Shown here one piece after another: positions 47,305 through 60,100 of a DNA stretch of 64,000 nucleotides. A program made the position numbers and the translations under genes. The notes under the pieces are model-generated. The model saw only the letters and a list, made by a program, of their open reading frames with translations. It was not told the origin of the DNA and searched no databases. This DNA is from Phoronis australis (Eukaryota > Phoronida > Phoronidae), in the NCBI GenBank assembly GCA_002633005.1, contig NMRA01000022.1, positions 381,732 through 445,731 on the forward strand, given 5' to 3'. Within the stretch, counting starts at the first letter, position 1. Every line of letters begins with the position of its first letter.

Positions 47305-48020
47305 GTAAGAAAGAAAATCTCATTTGAAAAAGAGGGACCCTCTGGTGGATCTAGGGTATAAAGGGGGTCCAGCATTTTGTGATATCTGTGTCAAACGCGT
47401 ACACACATTAAAGTACATCCCCACGTTCAGCCGCAACATGATAAATGCCCAAATTTATATCCGTGTCATTTTACCGTTATTATTTTGCCAAGGGCCGGTT
47501 GCAGGACACCTGCCAGACNCCCTCTTTAAATGCGCTACAGGGACCAAAGGTGGTGGAACTAAAAAGAACCACAAACTGATACCGTATTCAGCCCCACCCG
47601 TACCGCTTACGACGACGACGATGGCCCGCTCGATCACCATTAGTAAGGAGTGTAGTACATACACTCCTTGCTAGTAGTCTGTGTAGTCCGAAGGTCACCC
47701 TGCAACACGTAGGCCCTTCTGTGAAAATATTTCATTCTCGCTGTAAAATTCGCCAGTGATGCACATCGCGACGTCATTCTGCCTTGCTTGACAGTGTTGA
47801 AACCTGTCTGACCTCTGCCAGGTCTAAGGAACATGGACCTCGGTGGTGAAATGGAAACTGACTTAGACCAGGCCTAACCTGGAGTTAAACTAGGTTTTAC
47901 TCTGACAGTAGATTGCTGGTAAAAAAAGTTAACCACGTACTGACCTTTATGAAATGCGGATTATCGTTGAACCTGGTCCGAGAGCAATTTAAACCAGGTT
48001 TGACTTAAAACCACCTTAAT

Positions 48021-51000
48021 TTATGAAATCGAATTTTAGTGCTAGGATCATGAAATGTAAACTCAGGACTGGACGTCACTTAAGCCAGTACGTAGCATAG
48101 ACTGACTGTCAATTATCTTGAGTTTGCACTAAGGTAGTATAGAAAATGGGGGAGCAAGAGTTTAGTTGAAGTCAATAGTTACCTTCGCATCGTTTACCTG
48201 CCTAAGTCTTTCAAATCTCACCGCCGTTGTACAGCCTCCCTTTCTGGTAGATTCCACAAAAATCAACTGAAAAGGTTTTGTCCAATTTCTGTTACGTAGG
48301 TATATGCCACCTGTGCATAATTTTCCTTAAACTGTTTTATTTGGTAAATTTTGTTTTCAATGAATATTTATGAACTTCAGAAACACATTAATTATCCTTT
48401 GGAAATGGTCAATTTACACAGAATTCACTTATTTCACACATCCAAAATCATCGGAAAATAATATTTTGCCCCTCACTTATTTCACATGAGGCAACTTGGT
48501 CGGTGGGAATATTTTGCCTCCCCTAATTCTCATTCCGCCAGTTTTACACCTCAAAAAAGTCAAGGTAAAGCCCCGTCATTAATTATAGTTATATATACCT
48601 CTTAAACTGTGTTAGTAAGTTATGAGCAGTGTATATCCACGTAGTTGTGGGCAGGAGGCTTGATAAATCACAAACCTTTATGTATATTTATGATAGGACT
48701 AAATCCATTTGTTCATGTGGAATCTCATGCTGTTGTAAAAGGAGGTGAAAGGGGTAACTTTTCTTGTCATTAATTCATGCTCAAAATAATCACCAATAAT
48801 CGTATAAAAATTTTATACATCATATAGTGACGTTCTAGTCTGAAAGTCTCATTTTTTCTAATACAAAATGCCTTTTCTACACTAAGTTTGCACAGTTCTA
48901 GCGTACCATATTGTATGACCCAGTCTAAAGAGTAATCAGATTCATAATTATTTGTTCACAGCAAGTGACACACAAGCATGTGGTTTGCCAGGCAGCCTTA
49001 CATGCGAAAAAGTGATGGATTTAATTTTCTCAGCAAACCGGTTGCAATGAACATCTTCGACAGGCCCCGGAGGTTCGTTGTAACAAGGTTCAACAGTATC
49101 AGGAAAATATATTGATTCATTTTGTGCGAAATAAGTGGATAGTTATCGTACAATACCTTATTTGAAAGTTCAATTCCGTACATAAGAAAACAACAAGCAT
49201 TCACAAGAAACCTTAGTTTTATTATTACAATAAAGCAAGCCTTCACATTCATTCCAAACTCAATGGGATCGCAACATAAATTTCCACCAACCTGGCATAA
49301 TATTCTAGGATAGTGTACAACTCCTGCGATACTGTCAGCCGCACAATTCACAATCATTGACACTGCTTAATCTCTGGATAAGGTAGGTACATGTTATTAA
49401 TATGGTAAGTACTAACTTGGTAACTATTGCAATAATGGCAGTCGAGTTATTATTAGAGCTAGATGTTCTACTGCAATCTTTATTCTACTTTACTCTTGCC
49501 CTGACCTTGACCTTGCTGCCGTATGTGGCTTAAAGCAGGTGAAAAAGTTAAAACCCACTCTGTCAAAAAACAACTTATGATTCGGACCACTACATGTAAT
49601 GAAATTGTCTCGTCTTGTTTCTTACCGAGACGAGAAGTGGCACTCGGGCTTGAGAAGAGCTAACAGTTTATTATTGCTAAGCAACAGACTCATAATGTTA
49701 GCTTTGCACCGCAGAAGAGAGTGACAATGCAATAACGAACTGATACTTAAATCAACAGTTGTTTCTTCGACAGAAGACTGGTTGATGGCGACTTCAAATG
49801 ATATCTCGACTTTATCAAAGAACAAAGAATGTGCTCTCACGACAAGCAGTGAAGTAGTCTCAAGGCAAACACACGGTAAAGTAAATTGGTAATATACTCA
49901 TAAATACGCACATATCATGATAAACTGGGTCAAGATCCATCTCTGTGAGCTATTATGTTCTGCAATAAAAGACAGATGCCAACTAAGTTTACGAAGAACA
50001 GTAAAAGCTGAGTACAAACAGAAGAGTTACAGCAACCAAGATCATTTGATCTAAATAACCCATCTGAGATGCAGGCACAAACGGCAGGTAAAATAGATAA
50101 GTAAATCGTTAAAAACATGTTTTTATGTACAGTGAAACGCAACTGCAGAAACAGTCTCTCTTGAATTCCATTTCCACTGGATATTGATTCAAAACAGTTT
50201 CTGTTTCAATTGAGACATTAGACAACACATAGCACCTATACAAAATATATACAAACAGTCTTTACCTACAGAATTACACACTTATATACACAAATTGGAA
50301 TCGTGAAAATGCCCAACGTTCATTCAAAACACATTCAAGCTTCGCTAATATTTGATTGCAAAAAAGTTGCAGTGCTGTTTTGTTCTGGACTTCTTCACAA
50401 GTACCCGGTATATAAACACGACCACCTAGAACTGAATGAGACAGTACACGGATAACTGGATGACAACATACAAAGGGAAATAGCTGGCCTTTGTGGGCCA
50501 ACATCCATTCAAGTTTCTGTGCTACATAATATGCTCATACAACGGTTTTGATTTCTCAACGCGTTTGCATAGAAATTGCACAGCTTGCATTAAGTGTGGT
50601 GAGGTTTGATTACAGAGGCAAAGAGGGGTAGGGAGAGCATCCTTCATGGTTTGATTTCTGGTTTGATTGACAAGACACATTTTGATATCCAACAAAAATC
50701 TTGCCCAGTTTTATGCAAATCTGAGTATGACTGAACGCTTCTCCCCATATTGCATACACGCATATTACGCTGTTGTATTGCTTGTCAACTTCCAAGTGAA
50801 CCTATTCCCAGTCGTCACATGGGAAATTTGTAACGAAATACAATATTGCTCAAGTTGAAATACATACACTTCCTGAACTGGTTCTGTAAACATGGTATTT
50901 ATGCTCTTGTGTTACTCATACACAAAATATGGGTTACTCACGACCTAATGTGCACTAAAACATCGTTAATTCAAAATGTTCATTCACCAAGATTCTATTC

Positions 51001-52051
51001 CGGTGCACAATGGTGGTATTTCTATACTGACAGATATTTTTCTAACAGCATGTCTTACTAAGTAAAAAGTATTTTCAATAAGATGGCAACACAACATTTG
51101 ATCAGTCAGTTTGAACTTAGCAAAAAAAGTCGACTGACACACATTTGGTAAAGCTAGTCACTCACAAGTCCCCTTAGGAATGAAATCTTGGTAATAGTCG
51201 AACACAAGGGCCTCTTATTCGAGAACGCATTATTTTCACTGAATAATACCAGTTATTCAGAGGTAGCAACTGGTTCTCAAATCAATTTTAACACGGGCCC
51301 ACCTTTCCGACTATTACCGAAATCTTGGCTTTTGCAAAAGGCATAATTTACAAAGTTTTATCCCGTAATTAAACACTACAGCTTGACCGACCAATCACCT
51401 CAGAGGAATCCATTTCGCTATTGTATGCCTGTAAGGTTGCTAGGTTACTTACGGCATCGTCCTTTTTTGTAGTATGATCAGCAAACTCGCAAGGAACTGG
51501 CCTTACGGAATACTTCCCTGAACACTTGTTGTGACATGTAAGCACCTCTTGTCAGCTCTTAACTGATGATATTTTGTCCATGGTTGCGCAACATAACAAA
51601 GTTTATGCCACTTCAGAAATAAAAACATACGTACACGCCTATCTATAGCCTGCTAGATAAAAGCATCAATAAAATAAAAGTCTAGAAAACAGGACCGTTA
51701 CACGATTTTCCAACTTTCAGTAAGCTGGCACTCAGAATCGGCTTTGATCGAGATTACAAAAAACAAACACCTATCAGCTTTTAAAGACACACGCCAGCCT
51801 TCAGACAAACATCTACTGGTAATGCCAGTCATTGGCTTGAGACTCTTTAAAATTGAAGGTTCACTCGTTCTGGCATCATGCTGCTGCGACAGTTGGGTCG
51901 TGAACTCTGGTTGATGCCATTCTGTAAGTAAGGCATGTTCATTAAACAACAGTCGATGTGATCACATGAGTATAGAACTTCTACCAGCTAACACAAGGGC
52001 ACCATACAGAGTGCATGTGAAATTGGATGAGCTAAAGAACATGCTTCCTCC
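48021..52051. other. Intergenic, nothing supportable
   Basis: AT-rich with short frames on both strands and no splice-bounded coding exon. A diverged direct duplication is visible at about 48425-48535 (TCACTTATTTCACA and AATATTTTGCC each occur twice). Confidence 0.4.
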
Positions 52052-52279
52052 CAGTGGCAGATCTACGATTTCAGTAAGGGGGGGGTTTAGGATTCGAGAG
52101 AATCCGAGGCGCGTAGCGCCGAGGAGCAGGAAGGTTGCGAGAGGGTTTCCCTCCTCCCGTGTAAGATTTTTTGGGATTTTTAGTAGTTTTTCTGGCTATT
52201 TTTTTTTCCAGTTTTTATTTTTGATCCTGTCCCGAGGGGGGGTTTAAACCCCCTGAACCCCCCTGTAGATCCGCCTCTG
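52052..52279. mobile_element. 228-bp MITE with inverted ends and 5-bp target duplication
   Basis: The left end CAGTGGCAGATCTACGATT and the reverse complement of the right end (CAGAGGCGGATCTACAGGGG) match over about 15 bases, then G-runs on both sides. CCTCC flanks both ends (52047-52051 and 52280-52284). The interior contains a GGCGCGTAGCGCC palindrome. No coding capacity. Related to the element at 62759-63067 by its GGCGGATC/T ends. Confidence 0.75.
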
Positions 52280-52327
52280 CCTCCATTGTTGTGAATCAAC
52301 CCAAAACGTCATTTAAAACGAGAACTC

Positions 52328-52329
<2 letters not shown>

Positions 52330-52401
<72 letters not shown>
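52330..52401. repeat. (TG)n microsatellite running into the assembly gap
   Basis: At least 36 uninterrupted TG dinucleotides up to the N run. Assembly probably broke on it. Confidence 0.98.
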
Positions 52402-53099
52402 NNNNNNNNNNNNNNNNNNNNNNNNNNNNNNNNNNNNNNNNNNNNNNNNNNNNNNNNNNNNNNNNNNNNNNNNNNNNNNNNNNNNNNNNNNNNNNNNNNN
52501 NNNNNNNNNNNNNNNNNNNNNNNNNNNNNNNNNNNNNNNNNNNNNNNNNNNNNNNNNNNNNNNNNNNNNNNNNNNNNNNNNNNNNNNNNNNNNNNNNNNN
52601 NNNNNNNNNNNNNNNNNNNNNNNNNNNNNNNNNNNNNNNNNNNNNNNNNNNNNNNNNNNNNNNNNNNNNNNNNNNNNNNNNNNNNNNNNNNNNNNNNNNN
52701 NNNNNNNNNNNNNNNNNNNNNNNNNNNNNNNNNNNNNNNNNNNNNNNNNNNNNNNNNNNNNNNNNNNNNNNNNNNNNNNNNNNNNNNNNNNNNNNNNNNN
52801 NNNNNNNNNNNNNNNNNNNNNNNNNNNNNNNNNNNNNNNNNNNNNNNNNNNNNNNNNNNNNNNNNNNNNNNNNNNNNNNNNNNNNNNNNNNNNNNNNNNN
52901 NNNNNNNNNNNNNNNNNNNNNNNNNNNNNNNNNNNNNNNNNNNNNNNNNNNNNNNNNNNNNNNNNNNNNNNNNNNNNNNNNNNNNNNNNNNNNNNNNNNN
53001 NNNNNNNNNNNNNNNNNNNNNNNNNNNNNNNNNNNNNNNNNNNNNNNNNNNNNNNNNNNNNNNNNNNNNNNNNNNNNNNNNNNNNNNNNNNNNNNNNNN
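52402..53099. other. Assembly gap (698 N)
   Basis: A run of N. It may hide the 3' exons of PRC1. Confidence 1.
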
Positions 53100-53339
53100 G
53101 TTACCACCATCAGTAGCATGCGTCTGCGTCCTTTTAGCTCGCCCGTCCACTCCCAACCCACACATTTTTGGCTGCAGAGCGGTAGTATTTGTCGCCACGC
53201 TTAACAGTAACACGAGACGCCATTGAAAATCCCACCACGCTGTCCCAGATGCCCTGGCAATGTTGACAATTTACGTTCCTCCGAAACATAAAGAGCAACT
53301 TCCGCTTTTCGAGGTGAACGTCGTCTGCAACGCCGCGGT

Positions 53340-53467
53340 AAGAAAGGAATTTGCCGCGGAAATTTTATATCAAATACGATTTTTTTTACGCGGAAATATT
53401 TTTAAAAAGCGGACAGCACATTTGAAAAAAGCGGAAATCCGCGTTTCCGCGGAAAATTCCAAGCCCT
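53340..53467. repeat. Repeat end with CCGCGGAAA motifs
   Basis: TTTGCCGCGGAAATTT, TACGCGGAAATATTT, AAAGCGGAAATCCGCG and TTTCCGCGGAAAATTCC recur within 130 bases, ending AAGCCCTG. Read on the minus strand it begins CAGGGCTTGGAA, like the ends of some hAT elements (inference). Confidence 0.4.
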
Positions 53468-54141
53468 GATGTATTTCCCAAAATCTTTTCATGTCATTTT
53501 ATTTGTCTATGATTAATGATCCCCACAAAAAGTAAAAATTTTTTAATTTTAGCTTATACCAAGCATAACACGATATGAACCCCAAAACTACAGGAGTTAT
53601 GTTAATCTTATAAATTTTCCATGAATTTTAACCATTTTTCATTTTCTAGGTCTTTCATAATGACTGGGAAGCATAAATTCAACACGAACCCAGTACAAGG
53701 TCAACAATGAACGACGGTTCACCATGAATACGCCATGAACAACAAGAACTGAAGCAGAGATAGAAAGACAACAAGCATGCGTCAACATCAACAATGGGTT
53801 AAATTCAAGAGAGTAAGATGTTTTATCAAGAGAAACTTTTGTCATAATACATCCCGTGTGCATGCACAAACTAGTAAATTGTATCTAAACAAATTGACTC
53901 AAACAATGACCTGGTTTTTGAAGTTGTTAAATGCCGTTGTTCACCAACGCAAAAAAGCTGTGACACTGAAACGGAATGTCACACAAGCTCTTGAAAGGTT
54001 GAGGAAAAAGGGCTGAACACGTAAAAAGCAACAATATCATATTTTAAATTCTAGAGTCAGGACGCAACTTGAGTGAAGAGAGTGATTTAAAGAGTGCACC
54101 AGAAAAAACGATAACAGAGCGAGTAACATTAACATTCTCAC
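53468..54141. other. Presumed 3' intron of PRC1; no exon identified
   Basis: No minus-strand exon continuing the PRC1 tail was found. A plus-strand frame ends at about 54016 (RKKAVTLKRNVTQALERLRK), but I do not recognise it and it lacks splice context. Confidence 0.35.
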
Positions 54142-57100
54142 CTTCCTAATTTTGTTGGTTGGTGTCTTTGATGGTGTTGTGCCAATAAAACGCCGCTTGG
54201 CCGGGGTAGTTGGTTTGGAGCCATAGATCATCTCTTGTTCCATCTCAATTTCCTTACGTTTGTGCTATTACAGAAATGGACAAAGTTTTAGCACAGACGT
54301 TTGAGTTGTAACATGGTACAAACAACCCGCGTAATCCATTGTTCTAAAGATACCAGTTAAGATGATACTTGAGAAAAAATATGAAGTCATTTGCTTATAG
54401 TTGTATTTAAACCTAGATTTTTATGACCACTGAGTTATTTCAACAAGAATAACATCAGCAACATCAACTGCGACATATTGATTGTCCTCTCATTCTTATT
54501 CTGACTTCCTTGTTCAAGCACAATGAACCGAACCATCAGCATGAAGTTTACTGCTTTCCTTCAAACTCTGAAGTTTCATCCACCACCCTGCACAATCCAC
54601 GAAACAGCAACATCTGACCATTTTATGAGCAGAAATAAGACTACGCATTCATATTTTACGCAATAAGCGTTCTTCAAAATGATTTTCAGTGGCTTACGAT
54701 TTGTGGGATAACCATCTTCCCCTTCACCTATTGGCTGAAAATGTAGGTGCAAGTTGGGTAACTTTCATTGGTTGGTTTCATTTTACTTGGAATGCCAATT
54801 TCTCACAATCCATTCATTGCAGATATCTCACAAATCTCAAACACTGTGGAAAGGTCAATGCACCACAAAATTCCAGGATCACTATCAGTATCAGTGTTGA
54901 TACTTTCAGTATCATATTCGCTATTTACAGTATCAGTGGTGATAGTTACCCGCTGGTTCTTCTCATTCTCCTTCTGACTGTGATATTCAGCCCATTGCTG
55001 CTCTATGTAGTCCATAAACCGCTGACCCTTGACCAAGAACTCCCGTCCTTGCTTTGTTTCCCACTCCAGGATGTCTTCCTTCAACTTCTGCTCCACCTGA
55101 ACAAACGAACAAAATGAGTGCACCTATGAACCTTCCGCCTTAAACTACTCGGGAATTAACTACTTGCAAGAGGGCTGTGATTTAGTGCGAACTCTTCGTA
55201 CGTCAAGCACGCACGCACGCACACACATACATAGTTTCTAACATTGAGTCAGGATCCAATACAAATTACACTCATCTGTTCAGGATCCTTCACCAACAGG
55301 TACACATTCCACTGTCACCATGGTGTTACTTACTTTGGGCAGATCTTTCAGAACCTTCTTCCGGGCTTTCTCTTCCTGGAGTAAGTTGCCTCCTCTATTG
55401 GAGAACCGGTTGACATCCTTGGCACGAATCTGTTCACAAAAACAAGCAGTAAACCATCTGGGAAACAAACATTTTACCCTTATCTCATACTTTCAAAATG
55501 GTTTATAGATAGCAATGTATATGTGTCTAATTTTGTCGTTTATCAGTTTAAACCAAATCAAGAGTGGACCAAGTGAACTGTATTAGTCAACTAATATCCT
55601 TTTGTCACTAACAAAAGACACATCACTGAATTATGAACATTCACCTACTGTTAAGCCAAATTACAAAGATTATAGTCTTATTGTATAATTAACTTTTTTA
55701 AGTTCACGGTCTATAGGCCTACAGCTTGGTCTTCTCTTATGTTCTTAAGATACAACTCAGTTGCTTGAATAAATTAGTCCCCATCAACCCACCCCCCTCC
55801 TTCCATGAAAATCAACCACATGAAGAGCTCCTCTCTTGGCCACGTGCTTCAACAGTTAATCAATCAATCACCACACAGTCCCTCACTTACTCTACCACAA
55901 CTCAGGCTTACATCAAATTCCACTATCTTGTTACAGAGCTCCCCTCTCTTGGCCACACACATAACCATCTCCTCAACCACCCCACGGCACCTACCACTGC
56001 ACATACTTACATCAAACTCCACCATCTTGTTCCACAGCTCCTCCCTCCTGGACACACGCTCCAACATCTCCTTATTCTTCTCATAGTATTGTTTCATGGC
56101 AGACACTTCAAGTTCATGAGCCTCTAATAGGTCCTCGCAGTAATCATCTGAAACCCATGACAACCGTATGACAAACTTCTTCAACATTATGTCTGAAACA
56201 GCATTCCTTGTAAAGGAGTGCCACTAAGTGCCCTTTTGGGACAGTTTTGAAGTAACACAATGTACATCTACCATATCTGGTATGGTACATTGTCCGCCGG
56301 AAATGAACTAGCACGATAAAAGCACAAAGTGCAGTCGTAAAATAATTTTTTTCTTTGCCATCAGATCAAGAATGCTTCAATTTTAACTATATAATATTAT
56401 TCAGTCTTGCATGACAGACACACCTCTCTTGTAGTGATAGAACTCTTGTCTCTGTCTCTCACTGAAGTAACATTTGTCCCACCAAGATATCAGCTCTTTG
56501 CGCACTCCTTCGACAAACCGCTTCATGTTCTGCAACTTCAGGGCCTCACAGCGCTCAATCTCACAGCGCATCTGAAATTTAGCCCAAAGACAAGACATGT
56601 TAAAGTTCTTCCTATTTTACGTGGTTGAATACAGAGTTAAAATTTGAATGTGTTTATGTAATAAATGCTCAATTTCAAAGTAACAGGTGCAAAATTTATT
56701 ATAGTACTTGGACGACCATCAGGAGCACATTGTTTAAGCAGCAAGATTTTCTTAACAAAGCCATTCTCCCAACGACTGAATTTCTTTGTTTTCTGCAAAA
56801 GGCTACACGTTTTCCACAACAGCGGATCATGGCCCCATGATGTTACCAGCAGGATTTAAACTCCAAAATAATAAGAGTGATGGCCAAAGCTGCCCTTTCT
56901 TCATTTTTCAAGATCCTCAAACATTGTTGCGAATGCACACATTCTTCAAAATTTTGTTTGATGGCAGCTTGTTTAATAACTTGAACATGAAAAAGCATTA
57001 ATTCCATGCTACATATCCTTTAAGAAAAAAATAACAAAAATTTCCCATGTCTGCAATATTGTGTCTTAAATTGGTGACCTATTCTAGCTAATACCCTTGT

Positions 57101-60100
57101 CCCCTCCACCCACCATCTACAGCCTCACCTCCTCAATAGCTCCATCCTTGTAGCCCTCACATCGCTCCTCCATACGCGCCCGTTCCTCCTGAGTCAGCTC
57201 CAGTCTATCCCACAGTGTTACCATCCTCAGACGAAGCTCCTCAGCCAGCTGTTTGTTCTCCTGTTGTTTCACCTCCAGCTGAAAATAGCCACGGACTCTT
57301 TTTAACAACATTCTACTCATTAGTATGATAAAAATTCTCCAGTTTGGAAAGCCTCTAAAATTTGAGACAGAAATTCAAGACGAAATTGAATTAGTCTCGA
57401 TTTTAAAGGTTGGGACATTGGTGACTTTGGCACTCATCATATATATCTATGAAATATCACTGACGTATACTAAGTAAAGCTGCAAAACTGAAACATGCAT
57501 ATTGGTACGGTATCACATTAATCACAAAACTTCAAACATAGGTAATTTCGTCGTCTTTATCATAATTATTGACATCCAATATTGCTCATTTCTAAAATTT
57601 GGTACAAGCATTGACTTTGAGCAAAATAATCAATTTATCACTGTCCAAAGCTGCTTCATGCGAATTTGTCAAAAACAAAAGCACAACCAGGCAAGACCTC
57701 ACGAATGTGGTTGGTGACTGACCTTAGGCAATGATAAGCTTGAAGATGGGGCAGATGAAAGCAGCACAACCAGTTGTCACAAAGGTTGTTACATGGGAAG
57801 CGCATTCTATGATTGTCCCCATGCTGGTGAACAGAAAATGGATATTACTCATGCCGGTAGGAAACCACATCGTGTTTCCAGTGGTTTTGTGCGTAATTCT
57901 TTCATGACATACTAGTGAACAGATTTCTGACGCCATGTTATACGAGTAACGAAGAGAGCCCCACTGATATTTTGACACCACCTAATGATTATCAAGTTGC
58001 CCACCAAAACACATTCAAATGAGAAAGGTCACATGACTGAAGGGAAACCTGCGGAGGCAATATGACAGCAAATCACACATAGAACTCACGTCACCTAGGC
58101 ATTTCCCCTTTTTATAACACACAACTTTGATTTGTGAATAAGATTTCTCAGTCCCACTGTCCCAGTCACAAAAAGCTGGGCATAAACGCAAGATCTGGAT
58201 TTGCTTTACTGTAAGTGATTATGTCAATAACCATAATTTATTCACAACTCCTCCTGCACACAAAGTTGCATTGTTGAAACATTCACCCAGAGCTTCTATT
58301 ACCTCCTGGTGGTACATTTTCATTGCATTCATGTTCTCTGTGCTCAGAAGGAAGGAGTCTTCTTCCTCACATACAAGGTCGCGCTCAAATGTTGTGTTTG
58401 GCTCCTGGCCCAGCTCATCAAGGATGTTGGCAATGTCCTTACGTGTGGTTAACAATATCCCATGTCTATGGTCCTGAAGACAAAATCAAAACGACGTGCG
58501 TGGTTTGACAGAGCTAAGGTCCAAAGGAAAAAGATAAACTGAGGAGTTGTATTTTGTAGAAATTTGAGAATTTAACTTTTAGTTTATTGGTCTTTTCCAG
58601 GAATTCAAAGAGATTGGCTGCTCATCATAAGAAAACCATCAAAAAGAAAGACCACAAACACTTTATTTTGAAGAAAAGAAGGAAATTAAAATTCAAACAA
58701 ATGAATACATTATTTTGATGTTCTTACAAGTTTTCAGACAAATCTAAACATTAACAATGTACGGTCTAAACATTAACAATGTCATCAGCAACACTTCCTT
58801 GACATCTCAGAAGCCTTTGATTACATGCCGCTAACAGTACAACCAACCTTTTCAGACTCAAGATTTTGTATGTGTTTCTCCAGCTCATCCAGCTGTTCAT
58901 TGCTAGGCACCGTGCCCGAGGGTACATAGTAGGGTGTGGTCACCAGCACATCACACAGGTGCTGGTCGTGATCCTTCAGTCGTTTGAGGCGCTTCATGCG
59001 CTCGCCCTTTTCCTTCCCTAGCCTCTCTGCCTCCAGACGAAGCTCTTTCTCCAGTTGAATAAGAGTGAGGCCAGACGTTGACTGAAGGGTGAACAGCAGT
59101 TTTTAAAAAAGAATCGTGAAACAATTGTTCATTTAGATCTGGATCGAGAATTGAATTCAGTTTTTACCACATAGAACGTGACAAAATTACGTTTTATTAG
59201 AAAATGCACAAAAAATATAAGTGGAACTGCTTGTCACTATCAACAGCCTATTACATAGCCACAATTGCATGACTATAAACAAGTAACCATAAACTGTAAC
59301 TTGTGAGTCAGCTTACGATCCCAGCTTGTGTTTAGTAGTTGTTGTCTCCTTACTCACCGCAAATTATAAACTGGGCTATTCAGTCACACAAGATGTATTT
59401 CAAACCATTCCATGCCACAGTAGGAGAAATTTCCATTCCAGAAAAGACCATGTTGAGTATTGCCATGTAAAACGGCATTGAAATTCCATCAATTTGGTTG
59501 ACCACCCCTTCAAAGCCTGGACTCATTCATATTAATCTACTCTTCTGATGGTAAAACAAGTTCTATCTTAGCATGGAGAATACAGAGACTAGTCCACTTC
59601 AACCCACTTCATGATTTCCATGTTTAGATCATGAAAAGGGAGAAAATGTCATTTGACTTATTCCTCCTGTAGTAGCCTTTGAAAACATATAAAGTTTAGA
59701 ATATTTATGATATAGGCATACCACAAAGTTATTTAATGCCAGTTCCTGCCTGAGTGTAGCCACGGCGTCTTTGTGATTCTGAATGTTGGCTAGCAACCGG
59801 TCAGCCATGCCTCGCTCCTCTGTGACCATCTCATTGAGGAGATTACGCAGATGAATCATGACAACCTGTAACATGAGAACAACCAGAAACGTTGAATGAA
59901 AGCAGAGGCAAGGGTCTCATCAAACTTTGCATCACAATGATACTTTCACAAAATAGAAAACACCGTGAACATACTCGCTTTGGCTGAAATTGATGCTTTA
60001 CTGAACAGCACATTTGTGATAAAATCATCGAGACATTCTCGGCAAGAAAAGTAACTTCACAAAAATTAGCAGTAGCATGGAATGGAAACCCGCTAACTTC

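Larger units (their letters stand above)
46760..48020. mobile_element. Remnant of an element with Myb/SANT-like frame and repeated AACCAGGTTT-type ends
   Basis: At the left edge, AAAACCAGGTTTAAGG is followed by GTTAAACCTGGTCC. At the right edge, GAACCTGGTCC is followed by TTTAAACCAGGTTTGAC. Related CCTGG/CCAGG blocks also lie at about 46860 and 47865. Between them is the Myb/SANT-like frame. The layout suggests a decayed DNA transposon (Harbinger-like organisation is possible), but no transposase was found. Confidence 0.4.

Noticed and set aside
52291-53226. Long frames of repeated Cys-Val or Thr-His near the second gap
   Set aside because: They are the (TG)n microsatellite read through N, not protein.
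53776-54016. Basic plus-strand frame (RNVTQALERLRK) as a gene
   Set aside because: It lies in the presumed PRC1 3' intron on the opposite strand, with no splice or start context.
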